Positions 47,731 to 59,110 of a stretch of DNA of 64,000 nucleotides are shown here, in pieces. The DNA is taken from NCBI GenBank assembly GCA_019914945.1, contig CM034111.1, positions 1,922,001 to 1,986,000 of the forward strand. Direction: 5' to 3'. How positions within the stretch are numbered: the first letter of the stretch is position 1; every line of letters starts with the position of its first letter. The notes under the pieces are model-generated. The model did not search any database. It was given only the letters and a program-made list of their open reading frames with translations, and was not told the origin of the DNA. The DNA is from Typha latifolia (taxonomy: Eukaryota > Streptophyta > Magnoliopsida > Poales > Typhaceae). A program made the translations under genes and the position numbers.

Positions 47731-49432
47731 TCATATGGACTCACTGCAAGCCTCTTCGCCATTTCCTGTCAATAGATAGTGGACCAATCTGTCCATGTTC
47801 TCCTTCGAAGATCCTCCTCCTTTAGTAGCCTCTTCTGCCTTCTCCTTCCACTCCTTTGCCTTTAACCTCATCTCCTTCCCTTTCTCCCCTTCCATTACTT
47901 CCCTCACTAGTCCCTCTACTTCCTCCCTCCTTACATTGCTATCTATCTCTAAACCAATTCCCCACTTCTTGCAAGCATATCTACAGTTAGTTGGTTGCTC
48001 AGCAAAGAAGGGCCAACATATCATTGGCACTCCACCACAAATGCTCTCTAAGGTTGAGTTCCATCCACTGTGAGTTAGAAACACACCAAGAGATGGGTGT
48101 GAGAGCACTTGCTCTTGTGGGCACCAGCTTGTTAGTATTCCTCTACCTCTAGTCTCCACAATGAAGTCCTCAGTTACCATGGTTTTCTCCCCTGCAACAA
48201 GGTCAGGCCTGATGACCCACAAAAATGGGTGCCTGCTATTAGACAGTCCCCATGCAAATTCTGTAAGCTGGTCACCTGTCATCACTGTTATGCTTCCAAA
48301 GTTCACATATACAACTGAAGCAGAACTCTGAGCATCCAACCACTCGAGACACTTGGTATCTTCTCTCCAAAGGTTTGAGCCTATTGAATCTAATTCACCT
48401 TGTGGTATCTTCCTAACAAAATTTTGTAGTGGACCTATGGTATAAAGGTGAGGAAAGATGTGGTTCAAGGCGGCGACGACGTCGTTCTCTAACTCGTGGA
48501 ATGTGTTGAGGATAACGCCTTGTGCCTTTAGAGCATTCTGTGCCTCGCCACCGTCGAAATTGAGCATGATGTCGTTGCAGTCAGTGGTTCTTATGAAGCT
48601 AGGCATGTCCTTCAAGCGGATGTCTTGCATGCCAGAAATCCAGTCTATTGGTGTATCAAGATAGCCATTGGTCAGGTAACTCTCATCTGTACAATCAAAT
48701 ATGGAAAGATGTTAGTAAGGCATGAAATTATGCTGGATTAATTTTAGCTCAATCCTTTTAGCTTATAGACTTTGGAGCATTATGGCATGAGCAGATGAGC
48801 TCATCTTGTTATAACTGAAAACTAGTGGTTAATCCTATGTATATCTCTGTTTGAGCAGAAAGAGGAGAACAGAGTACTTGGACTTCACTTGATCTCTATC
48901 ACATGCCTATCTATGTTAAGTGTATTTTACCTTTAATTGGTGTATAGCCTCTTTTAATCAGCTCAGAGAAGTGAAGGTAACCCATGAACCCACATGCACT
49001 AGTGGTCCAGAATACAAGCCCAATGATGCTCAAGTCCTCAGCCACCCTCTGTGCAAAGCTCATCACTCCATCAGCTATGACACAACTAACTGGTGGCTTT
49101 CCAGGACAACTGTTGAGCCTAATCAATAGATCTCTGAAGGGAACGACACAATTCTTTGTAGTCGAGATGCATAATTCTGCGATGTCTTGTGTGACATCCT
49201 CATCGGGCTGTGGCAGGCCGTCTGGTATGGCTTCGAACCGGAAGTCATCGAGGCCATTCAAGGAATTCGATCCTCGAGACCTTAGCAAGCGCTTGTGGTT
49301 GTACTCAGAGTTCACATAAGTGATATGGAAACCTCTTGCATGGAGAACCTTAGCAAGTTGGAGCATGGGAGTTACATGGCCTTGAGCTGGTTGTGGAATA
49401 AGAACTGCATGTGGCTTGAGAGGAGACCCCAT
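47731..49432 (-). CDS. UDP-glucosyltransferase, UGT85A-like
   Basis: An intact family-1 glycosyltransferase of 485 residues in two exons (48931-49432, 47731-48686) with a phase-1 intron. UGT85 enzymes transfer glucose from UDP-glucose to small alcohol acceptors such as monoterpenols, cyanohydrins or 7-deoxyloganetin in the cytosol. N-terminal PAQGHVTPMLQLAK contains the catalytic His19. The partner Asp is probably in SCVIADGVMSFA near 120. The PSPG sugar-donor box spans about 355-398, from WCPQEQVLSHP to CWPFFAEQ, with the C-terminal Gln typical of glucose use. LTHSGWNS has Ser where most members have Cys (LTHCGWNS). The acceptor cannot be deduced. Its near twin, broken, lies next door at 50326-52489, pointing to a local tandem duplication. 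Confidence 0.92.
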
Positions 49433-50325
49433 TTCTGAGTGAAGGCTTTGTTACTTTGTTTCTCTTCAGAAGTTCTCTTCTTTGGTGAGAGCAGCCACCG
49501 ATGTGTGTACATGGACTCTACAATCAGGGATAAAGATAAGTGATCCTTTTCGAAATGGTAGTCTTCATCAAAGTAGAAAGATAAATCTATCCGCGGACTT
49601 TGTTGAACAAAAGGTCATCCAATTTGTCCTATTCTTTGGAGGGGCATGCAACCAGTTTTGTATTTTATCCTCTGTTTGGATGCCAGCAAGTACTGAAATG
49701 GTAATCTAATTGATGCAAATTATATCTCAATGGTAACAGAGGCAAGTGGTAACTCTTTCAATGATCTACAGAGCTAGCAAAGAAAATACCTAGCTTACAT
49801 TTGTGTAGTTAAAAATTTATTTAACAATGAACATTGTTTCAAATATACGATGAATATATATATATATATTGTTATTCTTTAGAAGACAGCTTAAGCTTTT
49901 AGGCCAATTAATTATATAATATGATATATTAGTTGATTTTCCATTCTTTTTTCATTTATGCATGTTCACAATTTAAATATAGGATTAATTCTAAGATGTA
50001 GCAAGAAGAAAAAAAAAGTTCTTATTTCACCCTCAGGATTAAACAGATTCTAATACATATTTATAGTTTTATCCATATGCCATTAATCTTAAATAAATCT
50101 TATGCTAAGTCCTCTTAAAGATAAAATTTATATTCTAAGACATGCTCTGAATATAATCTCAATTAGGACTTTGAAAAATAAATCTGATACAAACTCTGGA
50201 AAGTAATATGAATTCGATTGAAACATAGACTGCGACTAACATTTGAATGTAACATGCAAATTTCCTGAGTCACACAGTACATTTTCCCACCCTTTTGCTC
50301 CAAAATAATTGGAACTCATATGGAC
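49433..50325. other. UGT upstream region and 3' flank of the UGT pseudogene
   Basis: 49433-49700 holds the promoter side of the intact UGT. 50270-50325 matches the sequence just 3' of that gene (TTGGAACTCATATGGACTCA), showing that the duplication included flanking DNA. The rest is AT-rich. Confidence 0.5.
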
Positions 50326-50689
50326 TCACTGCTCCAACCACTCGAGACACTTGGTATCTTCTCTCCAAAGGTTTGAGCCTATTGAATCTAATTCACCTTG
50401 TGGCATCTTCCTAACAAAATTTTGTAGTGGACCTATGGTATAAAGGTGAGGAAAGATGTGGTTCAAGGCGGCGACGACGTCGTTCTCTAACTCGTGGAAT
50501 GTGTTGAGGATAACGCCTCGTGCCTTGACAGCATTCTGTGCCTCGCCGCTGTCGTAATTAAGCATGATGTCGTTGCGATCAGTGGTTCTTATGAAGCAGG
50601 ATATGTCCTTCAAGCGGATGTCTTGCATGCCAGGAATCCAGTCTAGTTGTGTATCAAGATAGCCATTGGTCAGATAACTCATGTCTGTT

Positions 50690-51237
50690 CAAGCAGACAG
50701 AGAAATTAAGATGTTAGTAAAAGGCTTGAGATTATGCTGGATTAATTTTAGCTCACTTCTTTTTGGGGTTACAGAGTTTGAAACATCATTTTGATACAGA
50801 ATAAAAATACCAAGTGCGTTTGGTTTGGAATGACGGATAAGTGCTCCGTTCCGGAATAAATTCCCTTTCTTACAGAATAAAAATACAAAATAATGGATAA
50901 AGTTTTGGAATAGAAAAATAGAATGAACCCTATATTTTGAAATAACCCCACTCCATGTGTTGGTTGAAATAGGGTTATTTTAATATAAATTCATCAAAAA
51001 TTATCTTTAGTATCAAACAAAATATTCTTTGATTAACGCCCTTCTATTTGAAAATAGTTTATTTAGTTTACTCAACATGTCATATTAAAATTATCAACAA
51101 AAAAAAAGGCTTTTGGATTACAAAATCCTTGAAAACAGAGTGTTATTCAAAAAAATAAAAAATTATATGGTGTAAAGTTTAGAATTTTCCTTAACGACTC
51201 TATCACATGCCTATCTTAATTAATTACTTTTAAGTGG
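50690..51237. other. intron of the UGT pseudogene with insertion-like AT-rich DNA
   Basis: Longer than the equivalent intron of the twin gene (about 240 bp). It contains a GTGCGTTTGGTTTGGAATG stretch near 50815, a wording typical of small MITE-like insertions. No TIR pair was established. Confidence 0.35.
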
Positions 51238-51293
51238 CGTATAACCTCTTCTAATCAGCTGAGAGAATTGAAGGTAGCTCATGAAGTCGCAAG

Positions 51294-52048
51294 TGTTAAA
51301 AATTGGCTCAAATTCAGTTTCAGCAAAAAATTCAACATGTTTCAGTATTTCTGTGTCGCATTCGAACGCGGGCTTAGACCGAGAGCAGATTTTCTGCAGG
51401 CGTTCGAATGGCCCCAGCCGCGTTCGAATGCGAGCCAACCCGAGAGCAGATTTTCTGCGGGCGTTTGAACGGCCCCAGTCGCGTTCGAACGCGAGCCAAC
51501 CCGAGAACAGCTGTTTCTGCAGGCGTTTGAACGGCCCCCTCCCGCGTTCGAACGCCCCCTTGAGTTTTGCTGGGTTTACATTGGGTGCATTCGAACGCGC
51601 CCCAAGGGCATTCGAACGCGACACTGAAAAACCCCTGACTATAAATACTAAAGGGGGTTTTTTATGGTAAGTAGTTGGAAGAACATTAATGAGAGTTAAG
51701 CCACCATTGTATTGAGAGTGATTGGAGTTCTTAAACTCTTTGTAAGTGAGGAATTTGCATAGTAAAGAAGATTGCTCCGCCCGTGGACGTAGACATATCG
51801 CTGAACCACATAAATCTTGTCTCTCTCTCTCTTTTGTCTCCATTGTTGTCTTGCTTGGAGTTTGCATATATTATGGTGTTAATCCGTGATTAGAAGTTGC
51901 TTAGGGCTTTTCTATCACTATTAACATTCTTATTGGAGGTTTTTAAGCTTTGCATTGTATTCTCTTTCACTATTCCCATTTGTGATATTTGGGGGTAAAG
52001 AAGGTCTTGCTTCCACTATCTTCACCCATTTGGTAAATTTGCACAACA
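51294..52048 (+). mobile_element. solo LTR (755 bp), copia-like, inside a UGT exon
   Basis: Bounded TGTTAAAAATTGG ... TTTGCACAACA with a perfect 5-bp duplication GCAAG on both sides (51289-51293 and 52049-52053). The interrupted exon codons resume exactly after it. A TATA box CTATAAATA (51639-51647) and a downstream ATCGCTGAACCACATAAATC motif, common in R/U5 of plant copia LTRs, set the + orientation. No internal genes remain. A 61-bp tandem repeat lies in the U3 part. Confidence 0.85.
51381..51563. repeat. 61-bp tandem repeat, three copies, within the LTR
   Basis: Units beginning GAGAGCAGATTTTCTGC start at 51381 and 51442, with a third diverged unit at 51503. Each contains GCGTTCGAACGCG-like palindromes. 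The LTR's U3 is therefore an array of inverted-repeat-rich modules, possibly enhancer repeats. Confidence 0.8.
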
Positions 52049-52489
52049 GCAAGCACTAGTGGCCCAGAATACAAGTCCAAGGATGCTCAATCCCTCAGCC
52101 ACCCTCTGTGCAAAGCTCATCAATCCATCAGCTATCACACAACTAACCAACGGCTTCCCCGGACAACCGTTGAGCCTAACCAATAGATCTCGGAAGGGAG
52201 CAAAACAATTCTTCGTAATCGAGACGCATAATTCCGGGATGTCTTGCGTGACATCATCGTCGGACTGTGGCAGGCCGTCTGGTATGGCTTCGAACCGGAA
52301 GTCGTCAAGGCCGTCCAAGGGCTTGGATCCTCGGGACCGTAGCAAGCGCCTATGGTTGTACTCAGAGTTCACGTAAGTGATGTAGAAGCCTCTTGCATGG
52401 AGAAGCTTAGCAAGTTGGAGCATGGGAGAGACGTGGCCTTGGGCTGGGTATGGGATGAGCACTGCATATGGCTTGAGAGGAGACCCCAT

Positions 52490-53086
52490 TTCTGAGTGAA
52501 AGGCTTTCTTGATTTGGCTAGATCTCTTCAGATAGTTTTCTTCTTTGGTGAAGACTGAAGAGAAGCTACTCATGTGTGTGCATGGACTCTTACCCTCAGG
52601 CGTAAAAAGATAATAAGTGATCCATATTGGAATAGAGGTCTTCAAATCAAAGGAAAATAGATTGATCTATCCTCAGATCTACCCCCAGATTTACCATCCT
52701 TGAAGTGTGGGCCTAAGCATTTTGAAGTGTGTCGGTGGATAATGCAATTGGGGGGTCCTTATAAAAAGTTATAGTAGATTCTTCTGTCCTAATAGGCTAT
52801 TCGATTAAAAAATAGGATATTGAATGGATTTCCAAGTTCAAACTACTGGTTGAAATTTTTTTAAACCCAATACAAATCTCAACGATAAGAAAAATGAGCT
52901 CAATCCAAATTTTAAACGGCTCGAGCCCATCACGAAGATGTATAAGCCTTGGATCAAAGATCTAATGCTTATAAATTATGAAGAATATATTAATAGATAA
53001 AAACTCAACCTTATTGAGCCGTTTATTTCGAGCCTGAACTAAGGCTCGTCGAGCACCGCTGCCAGAACTTTTCATTGACAATTGTC
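52490..53086. promoter_or_regulatory. divergent region between UGT pseudogene and intact UGT
   Basis: Shared upstream region of two head-to-head genes. 52860-53070 carries fragments of GGCTCGAGCCC / TTCGAGCCTGAAC type, a partial copy of the inverted-repeat element family. Confidence 0.4.
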
Positions 53087-54794
<1,708 letters not shown>

Positions 54795-55207
54795 AGGTTG
54801 TTTGGGGGTAAATTTAAAGATCCCCAAAGCTCCTTAGTGGTACATGCATCATTGATAGAAGTTTTTTTTTAAAAACAAGGCCTATGGTGGACATTAATTT
54901 TGATGGCAGCTTGCATTTATTCTACTTGGCTGGTCAGAAATCATAAAAACTTCCAGTCTACTCTGCAGCATTGTACGAAAGATTTGATTATCAAATTAAC
55001 TCAGCCAACAATGGTAGGCCACAAAAGAGCCGATAGTTGCTAGCATTGGATGAATCTATTTTATTTTTGTTATTTTTGTTTTGCTACTTTATGATGTTTA
55101 ATTCAGGAAGTGTTAGTGTTCAATTTGGTGAATGTCTTGTGTTAGGATCTGATTGTTATGGTATCTCAGTGTATTCTTATTTGATCAGTTTGATGGTTAA
55201 AGCGGTG
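54795..55207. other. 3' flank of UGT, nothing recognised
   Basis: AT-rich. Probably includes the 3' UTR of the UGT gene. Confidence 0.45.
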
Positions 55208-55625
55208 GTTACGAGGCAAAACGTGTACGTAAACTTTGGTAGCATAACAGTCATGGCAAATGACAAACCTATATATAAATGAGTTTGAATGGGGCCTAGC
55301 AAATATATATATGAGTTCTTTTGGATGATAATTAGGCCTGGTTTAGTGAAAGAAAGCTGTCTATTTGCGATCGAGTTGGACGTCTTCTGTCATCCGGCGA
55401 TCGGAGCGTTCTTGACGCACTGTGGATGGAATTCCACGATCGACGGAGAGCATTTTGCGGCGGCGTGCCGATGTTGTGCTGTGCTGGTCGTTCTTCCCAG
55501 ATGTGCGTCGGTCGGCGTGGAGATTGATAATGATGTGAAAAGGATCGATGGAGGTTTGAGGTCATATCGATAAGAGAGGTGATGGGAGGAGAGAAGGGAA
55601 AGGAGATGAATTAGTGGAAAGCAAA
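55208..55625 (+). pseudogene. UGT85 exon-2 fragment, multiply broken
   Basis: A relic of the second half of a UGT like its upstream neighbour. NVYVNFGSITVMANDKP is followed by small insertions and an early stop. CHPAIGAFLTHCGWNST (PSPG core) is followed by indels, then VGVEIDNDVKRID and a garbled end. Exon 1, the start of exon 2 and the C-terminus are missing. Confidence 0.88.
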
Positions 55626-55774
55626 ATTTACTAGATTCTTTGTCTTAATCCAATCCATGCTTATATTTATTGGGCTTAAATAAATCAAGATTCGAGCCGA
55701 CTATACAAAAAAAAAAATTTATTCTGATGTAAACATTTTTATATTAATATAATAAGTAAACAATTATTTAGGTC
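55626..55774. other. AT-rich spacer before element C
   Basis: Nothing recognised. Confidence 0.4.
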
Positions 55775-56216
55775 TAGGGATGTAAATGACTCGAGCCTGA
55801 GCAAGTTGGCTCTAGCTCAGGCTCAGCTCGAAATTAATTTTGAATCCAATTGTGTTGTTTAGGCTCGAGCCAAGTTTAACCAAGTCTGAACCGAGCTCGA
55901 GCTTGATTAGAGTATGAGGAGGCGGTGGCGGCTTATCGATGGAGGAGGAAGTCGGAGAGGAGGCAGCTTGCCGATGGAGGAGGCTAGAGGAGATGGTCAA
56001 TGGAGGAAGACGAACAGGCTGACGGAGAGGAGGAAGAAAAGGAGACCGTCGAGCCCAACGTCGATGGTGGAGGAGGCCGCCGAAAGAGATCGGAGGAGAT
56101 AATCGATGGAGGAGGACGACGAAGAGGCCGATGGAGAGGAGGAGGTGACGGCAGCTTGCCGATGGAGGCTGAGAGAGATATGGAGGTTGACGGAGAGGAG
56201 GACGTCGGATGAGTAA
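55775..56216. mobile_element. non-autonomous inverted-repeat element C, right end unclear
   Basis: Starts TAGGGATGTAAATGACTCGA and shares the CTCAGGCTCAGCTCGAAAT arm with elements A and B. The core is a purine-rich GATGGAGGAGG array related to the reverse complement of element B's core. I did not find the matching right terminus, so the element is truncated or has diverged. Confidence 0.45.
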
Positions 56217-56420
56217 GGGTGGGGTGAGGTGAGGGCAAAGGTGATGGGTGAGAGCATGGGTGGTGGCCAGGTGAGGGTGATGGGTGAAGTGATGGTTATT
56301 GGTGGGAAGGAGAGTAAGAGGGCGAATAGATGAGGGTGGGGTGAGGTAGGGCAGGGGTGATGGGTGAGGGCATGAGTGATAGCCCGGTGGGTGAGAATGG
56401 GGTGGGGTGTGGCAAATGTT
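56217..56420. repeat. 117-bp imperfect tandem duplication, G-rich
   Basis: GGGTGGGGTGAGGT starts at 56217 and again at 56334, and the following GATGGGTGAG, GCATG and TGATGGGTG words repeat in the same order. It could be the tail of element C. Confidence 0.6.
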
Positions 56421-56886
56421 ATTTGTTAAATTATGATGAGTATTTTAATTATTTATTAAATTATTATTTTAATTTTATGTTACATCAAGTGTATTACATA
56501 TTTTACTAATATATAACTAAACACTAGAATAGTTCATACTAGTATAGAAAATTAGAATAGCTAAAGTATTGGTCTCCAAATTTGCATGGTTATATTGACC
56601 CTTCCATTGCTCACGTGCTGATCGGCTCATATTATTAATTCTTATTAACCCTTAAGTGTTCCAGTCCTTTCATAGAACACCATTTATTTATAAATAAAGC
56701 CCTTTTGTTTAATTATTTAAAATGAGAGGTCCTATTTGCTAAAAACACCAGTCATATAGCCTGATGGATTATTTTGCAGTATCTCAGTATTTTGATAAAA
56801 GACGTAGCAGTCCAGCCCAGGCAAAGAACAAAATGGAACGAGAAAATCTATAATTGCAAGAAGGGCCTTATTATGAAATCCATAAA
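56421..56886. other. intergenic, nothing recognised
   Basis: AT-rich spacer before the EPFL pseudogene. Confidence 0.45.
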
Positions 56887-57306
56887 CTACGGGGTATAAA
56901 TGTGATCATCACACAGGCATTCCATTCCAGAGGCTTGTAATTTGAGTACTTATTCCTCATCAGATGGGCGAATTGGGCCACAAAGGCCCCGATCATCTCG
57001 GCCCATTAGACTCGGCACTTGAATCGCAATGCATGGGATGCAGTCGTTGCAGCGGTTGTAGCAGTTGGGCGGCGTCGACCCTAATCGGATCTTCTCCTCC
57101 ATTAGCCTTCCCTATTCGATGGATAAATAAATCTTTATGAGGAATAACAAAGAATAGGCATAGAAAAAGGTGGATAGATAGATAGATACCTCAGGATAAG
57201 AGATACTATTCATGCAGTTGGTTTCAAAGACCACGGTTAGAAGTGTTAAAAGGAAGATGGAGGTAAGGAGAAGTGCATGGCATGGAGATGAGTTCATGAT
57301 ATCCAT
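56887..57306 (-). pseudogene. EPFL1-type secreted cysteine-rich peptide gene, frameshifted
   Basis: A member of the EPIDERMAL PATTERNING FACTOR-LIKE family, secreted ligands of ERECTA kinases. Exon 1 (57190 to ATG 57297 or 57306) encodes a signal peptide (MNSSPCHALLLTSIFLLTLL). Exon 2 starts at 57111 with the family motif IRLGSTPPNCYNRCNDCIPC then IAIQVPS. The frame reaches TAA at 56950-56952, giving an 89-92-residue ORF without the essential end. The end survives in two other frames: KYSNYKPLEW in +1, then, after one more base is skipped, CLCDDHIYTP and a stop at 56887. Compared with the family's YSNYKP-GWKC-C ending, one base was gained and one lost. A TATATAC box (57345-57352) remains. Most likely a recent pseudogene; a sequencing error cannot be excluded. 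Confidence 0.82.
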
Positions 57307-58114
57307 GGGAGCAATCTCATATGGGTTTAAACTCGATCTCCAGTGTATATAACTTGGGAGGGGGAGGAGGAGGAGATGGGGAAAGGAAGAAGACAAGTTC
57401 CCAGTTCTCTCTCTTTCTCCATTTATTTCTCTTCCGAAGACATTTGTTGTAATTTAGCGCACAACTATCAACTACTATTGGGAATGTGGGTTTGACTGCC
57501 ACCATATGAATGACATGAGAGAGCTTGGTGTAAAGAGGTATTCAAGTTTAGGGATTTTTTTTTTTAATAACACCCTATTTTTAATACTTTTTAACACCTC
57601 TCTTTAGGCGATTTGTAATCCTGGGAGGAATGTTCTATTAGGGATACCAAATTTATTGATTTTTTAAGGAATTATTTTATTTAAACTTCCAGAACTATTT
57701 TGTTATCACATTTAGTCATGTATCTAAATTAATATATATATATATATAAACAATTAACAATACAAATTTCTATAAAAAAAATATAGTTCAGGAGTGTATG
57801 CAGTAAAAACAGTGAAACTTTATGAGTCTAAGTAAAATTATCTCTTATTTTTAAAATACCTAAAACGCCCTTGTATTATCTTTGCACTTTCTCTTAGCTT
57901 CTCAAACTCTAATTTGAATTACCTTTGTAAAACCTAAAATTCTTCAAGAGTACTTGATTTGTAAAGTTAAATAAACCATAGTCTACGGTGAAGGACCCAA
58001 GTAAACAAGCAGTTCAATAACTTCACTGAGACAAATTTTATTATATGCAAGCATTTACAGAAGCTACACAATCCCAAATCACACCCCCAGAGTCTTCTAA
58101 ATCCCTTTCAAGTT
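57307..58114. other. EPFL upstream region and 3' flank of EXO-like gene
   Basis: 57345-57352 holds the TATA-like sequence of the EPFL gene. A (TA)n run lies near 57734-57748. No gene recognised. Confidence 0.45.
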
Positions 58115-59038
58115 TCAAACCACTGGCGAGCAAGAGGAAGTAGCAGGATCAAACATAGCAGGCACTAAATACTTCCTCCCATTGATCCCCTCCGCATTAT
58201 AACTCCCACCACTGCTCGAATCCAGCAACAACTCCCCCGGATAGCCAGGATACGCCCCTTTGCCATAGACTCCGGTGCAAGCCGAGCCCACTTCCACATG
58301 ACCACCGGCATCACCCTGGAAGTAGCCGTCCCCAAATGGGTTCGTGACAGCCCCAGCCAGCAGCTTAGCAACGTTGATGACCATGCCGTCCACCCCTACA
58401 TCGCCATTAGGAGCTCCAAGAGGAGGACTCTGAGGCCCATACAGTGGCTGGTGGAATGGCCATGCGCACTGCCCTGGGCATTGGGTCGCAGAATTCCCAA
58501 CCCACACGTACGCCGGCCCGGGCCCGGCGATCGAGCCGTGGGTGCCGCAGGCGCTCTCGCAGAAGCCCTCGACGGCGATGTCGGTGGCGGTGAGGACTAA
58601 TGCCACGCCTGAGCTTAACGCATTGGCTTTGAGTGCTAGCTCCGTGAGCTGAGACTTCTTTAGTAGCTTTCCGATGGAACAGTGCTCGTCGGTGACTTGG
58701 TTGGCTAAGGCGATGTGGGTCTTAGCTTTGCCGGCCTTTTGGACCAAGTAGTCAATTGTGCTCCACCACTTGGCAACAGAGGGAGGTGTGGATGATGAGA
58801 TTGGATGTTGGGTTGGTTGGGGAGTTAAGGAGAGGAGGAAGTCAGAGATGATGGATTTCTGGGATGGAGTAAATTTCCCATACCATAGAATAGAGATGGG
58901 GATGTCTCCTTGGAGAAGAGGACCTTTGTGGTATGAGAGAAGAGGAAGTGGTGGTTGGTATAGAGATGATAGCTTTCGAGTACCAGAGCAAATGTTTACA
59001 AAGTTTACAAGGATCAGAAGGAGGAGAGCTGCAGCCAT
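58115..59038 (-). CDS. EXORDIUM-like (EXO/EXL, PHI-1 family) secreted protein
   Basis: An intronless 307-residue apoplastic protein of the EXORDIUM/phosphate-induced-1 family, which promotes cell expansion and brassinosteroid-linked growth. A signal peptide (MAAALLLLILVNFVNICSG) is followed by family blocks. These are YHKGPLLQGDIPISILWYGKF, PSVAKWWSTIDYLVQKAGKAK, the Cys-rich FCESACGTHGSI, YVWVGNSATQCPGQCAWPFH, then GVDGMVINVAKLLAGAVTNPFGDGYFQG and CTGVYGKGAYPGYPG, with a terminal RKYLVPAMFDPATSSC. Length is normal for the family (about 305-315) and every conserved Cys seen in relatives appears present. Enzymatic activity of the family is unknown. The TATA box at 59102-59110 supports the start. 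Confidence 0.93.
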   Translation of the reverse strand: MAAALLLLILVNFVNICSGTRKLSSLYQPPLPLLSYHKGPLLQGDIPISILWYGKFTPSQKSIISDFLLSLTPQPTQHPISSSTPPSVAKWWSTIDYLVQKAGKAKTHIALANQVTDEHCSIGKLLKKSQLTELALKANALSSGVALVLTATDIAVEGFCESACGTHGSIAGPGPAYVWVGNSATQCPGQCAWPFHQPLYGPQSPPLGAPNGDVGVDGMVINVAKLLAGAVTNPFGDGYFQGDAGGHVEVGSACTGVYGKGAYPGYPGELLLDSSSGGSYNAEGINGRKYLVPAMFDPATSSCSPVV

Positions 59039-59101
59039 TGTAGAGAGAGCCTAAACTTTCTATGAATTGGAGATGATGATGATATTGGATAGAGCAGAGG
59101 T

Positions 59102-59110
59102 CATATATAT
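59102..59110 (-). promoter_or_regulatory. TATA box of the EXORDIUM-like gene
   Basis: Minus-strand TATATATGA, about 65 bp upstream of the ATG, which leaves a leader of roughly 30-40 nt. Confidence 0.6.

Larger units (their letters stand above)
50326..52489 (-). pseudogene. UGT85A-like pseudogene, LTR-interrupted and internally deleted
   Basis: A tandem copy of the 47731-49432 gene, now dead. Exon 1 runs from ATG 52489 (MGSPLKPYAVLIPYPAQGHV) to 52049, is interrupted by a 755-bp solo LTR, and resumes at 51293 with the rest of exon 1 (SYLQFSQLIRRGYTPLK) to about 51238. The donor site has lost its exon-end G. Exon 2 (about 50684 down to 50326) reads closely like the twin until EWL. It then jumps to the last codons of the gene: about 590 bp, including the whole PSPG box, is missing, leaving CLEWLEQ and a stop. 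Either lesion alone would abolish activity. Confidence 0.92.

Noticed and set aside
51220..51867. 215-residue ORF crossing the UGT exon and the LTR
   Set aside because: It is read mainly from LTR tandem repeats in antisense; the join to UGT residues is a by-product of the insertion.
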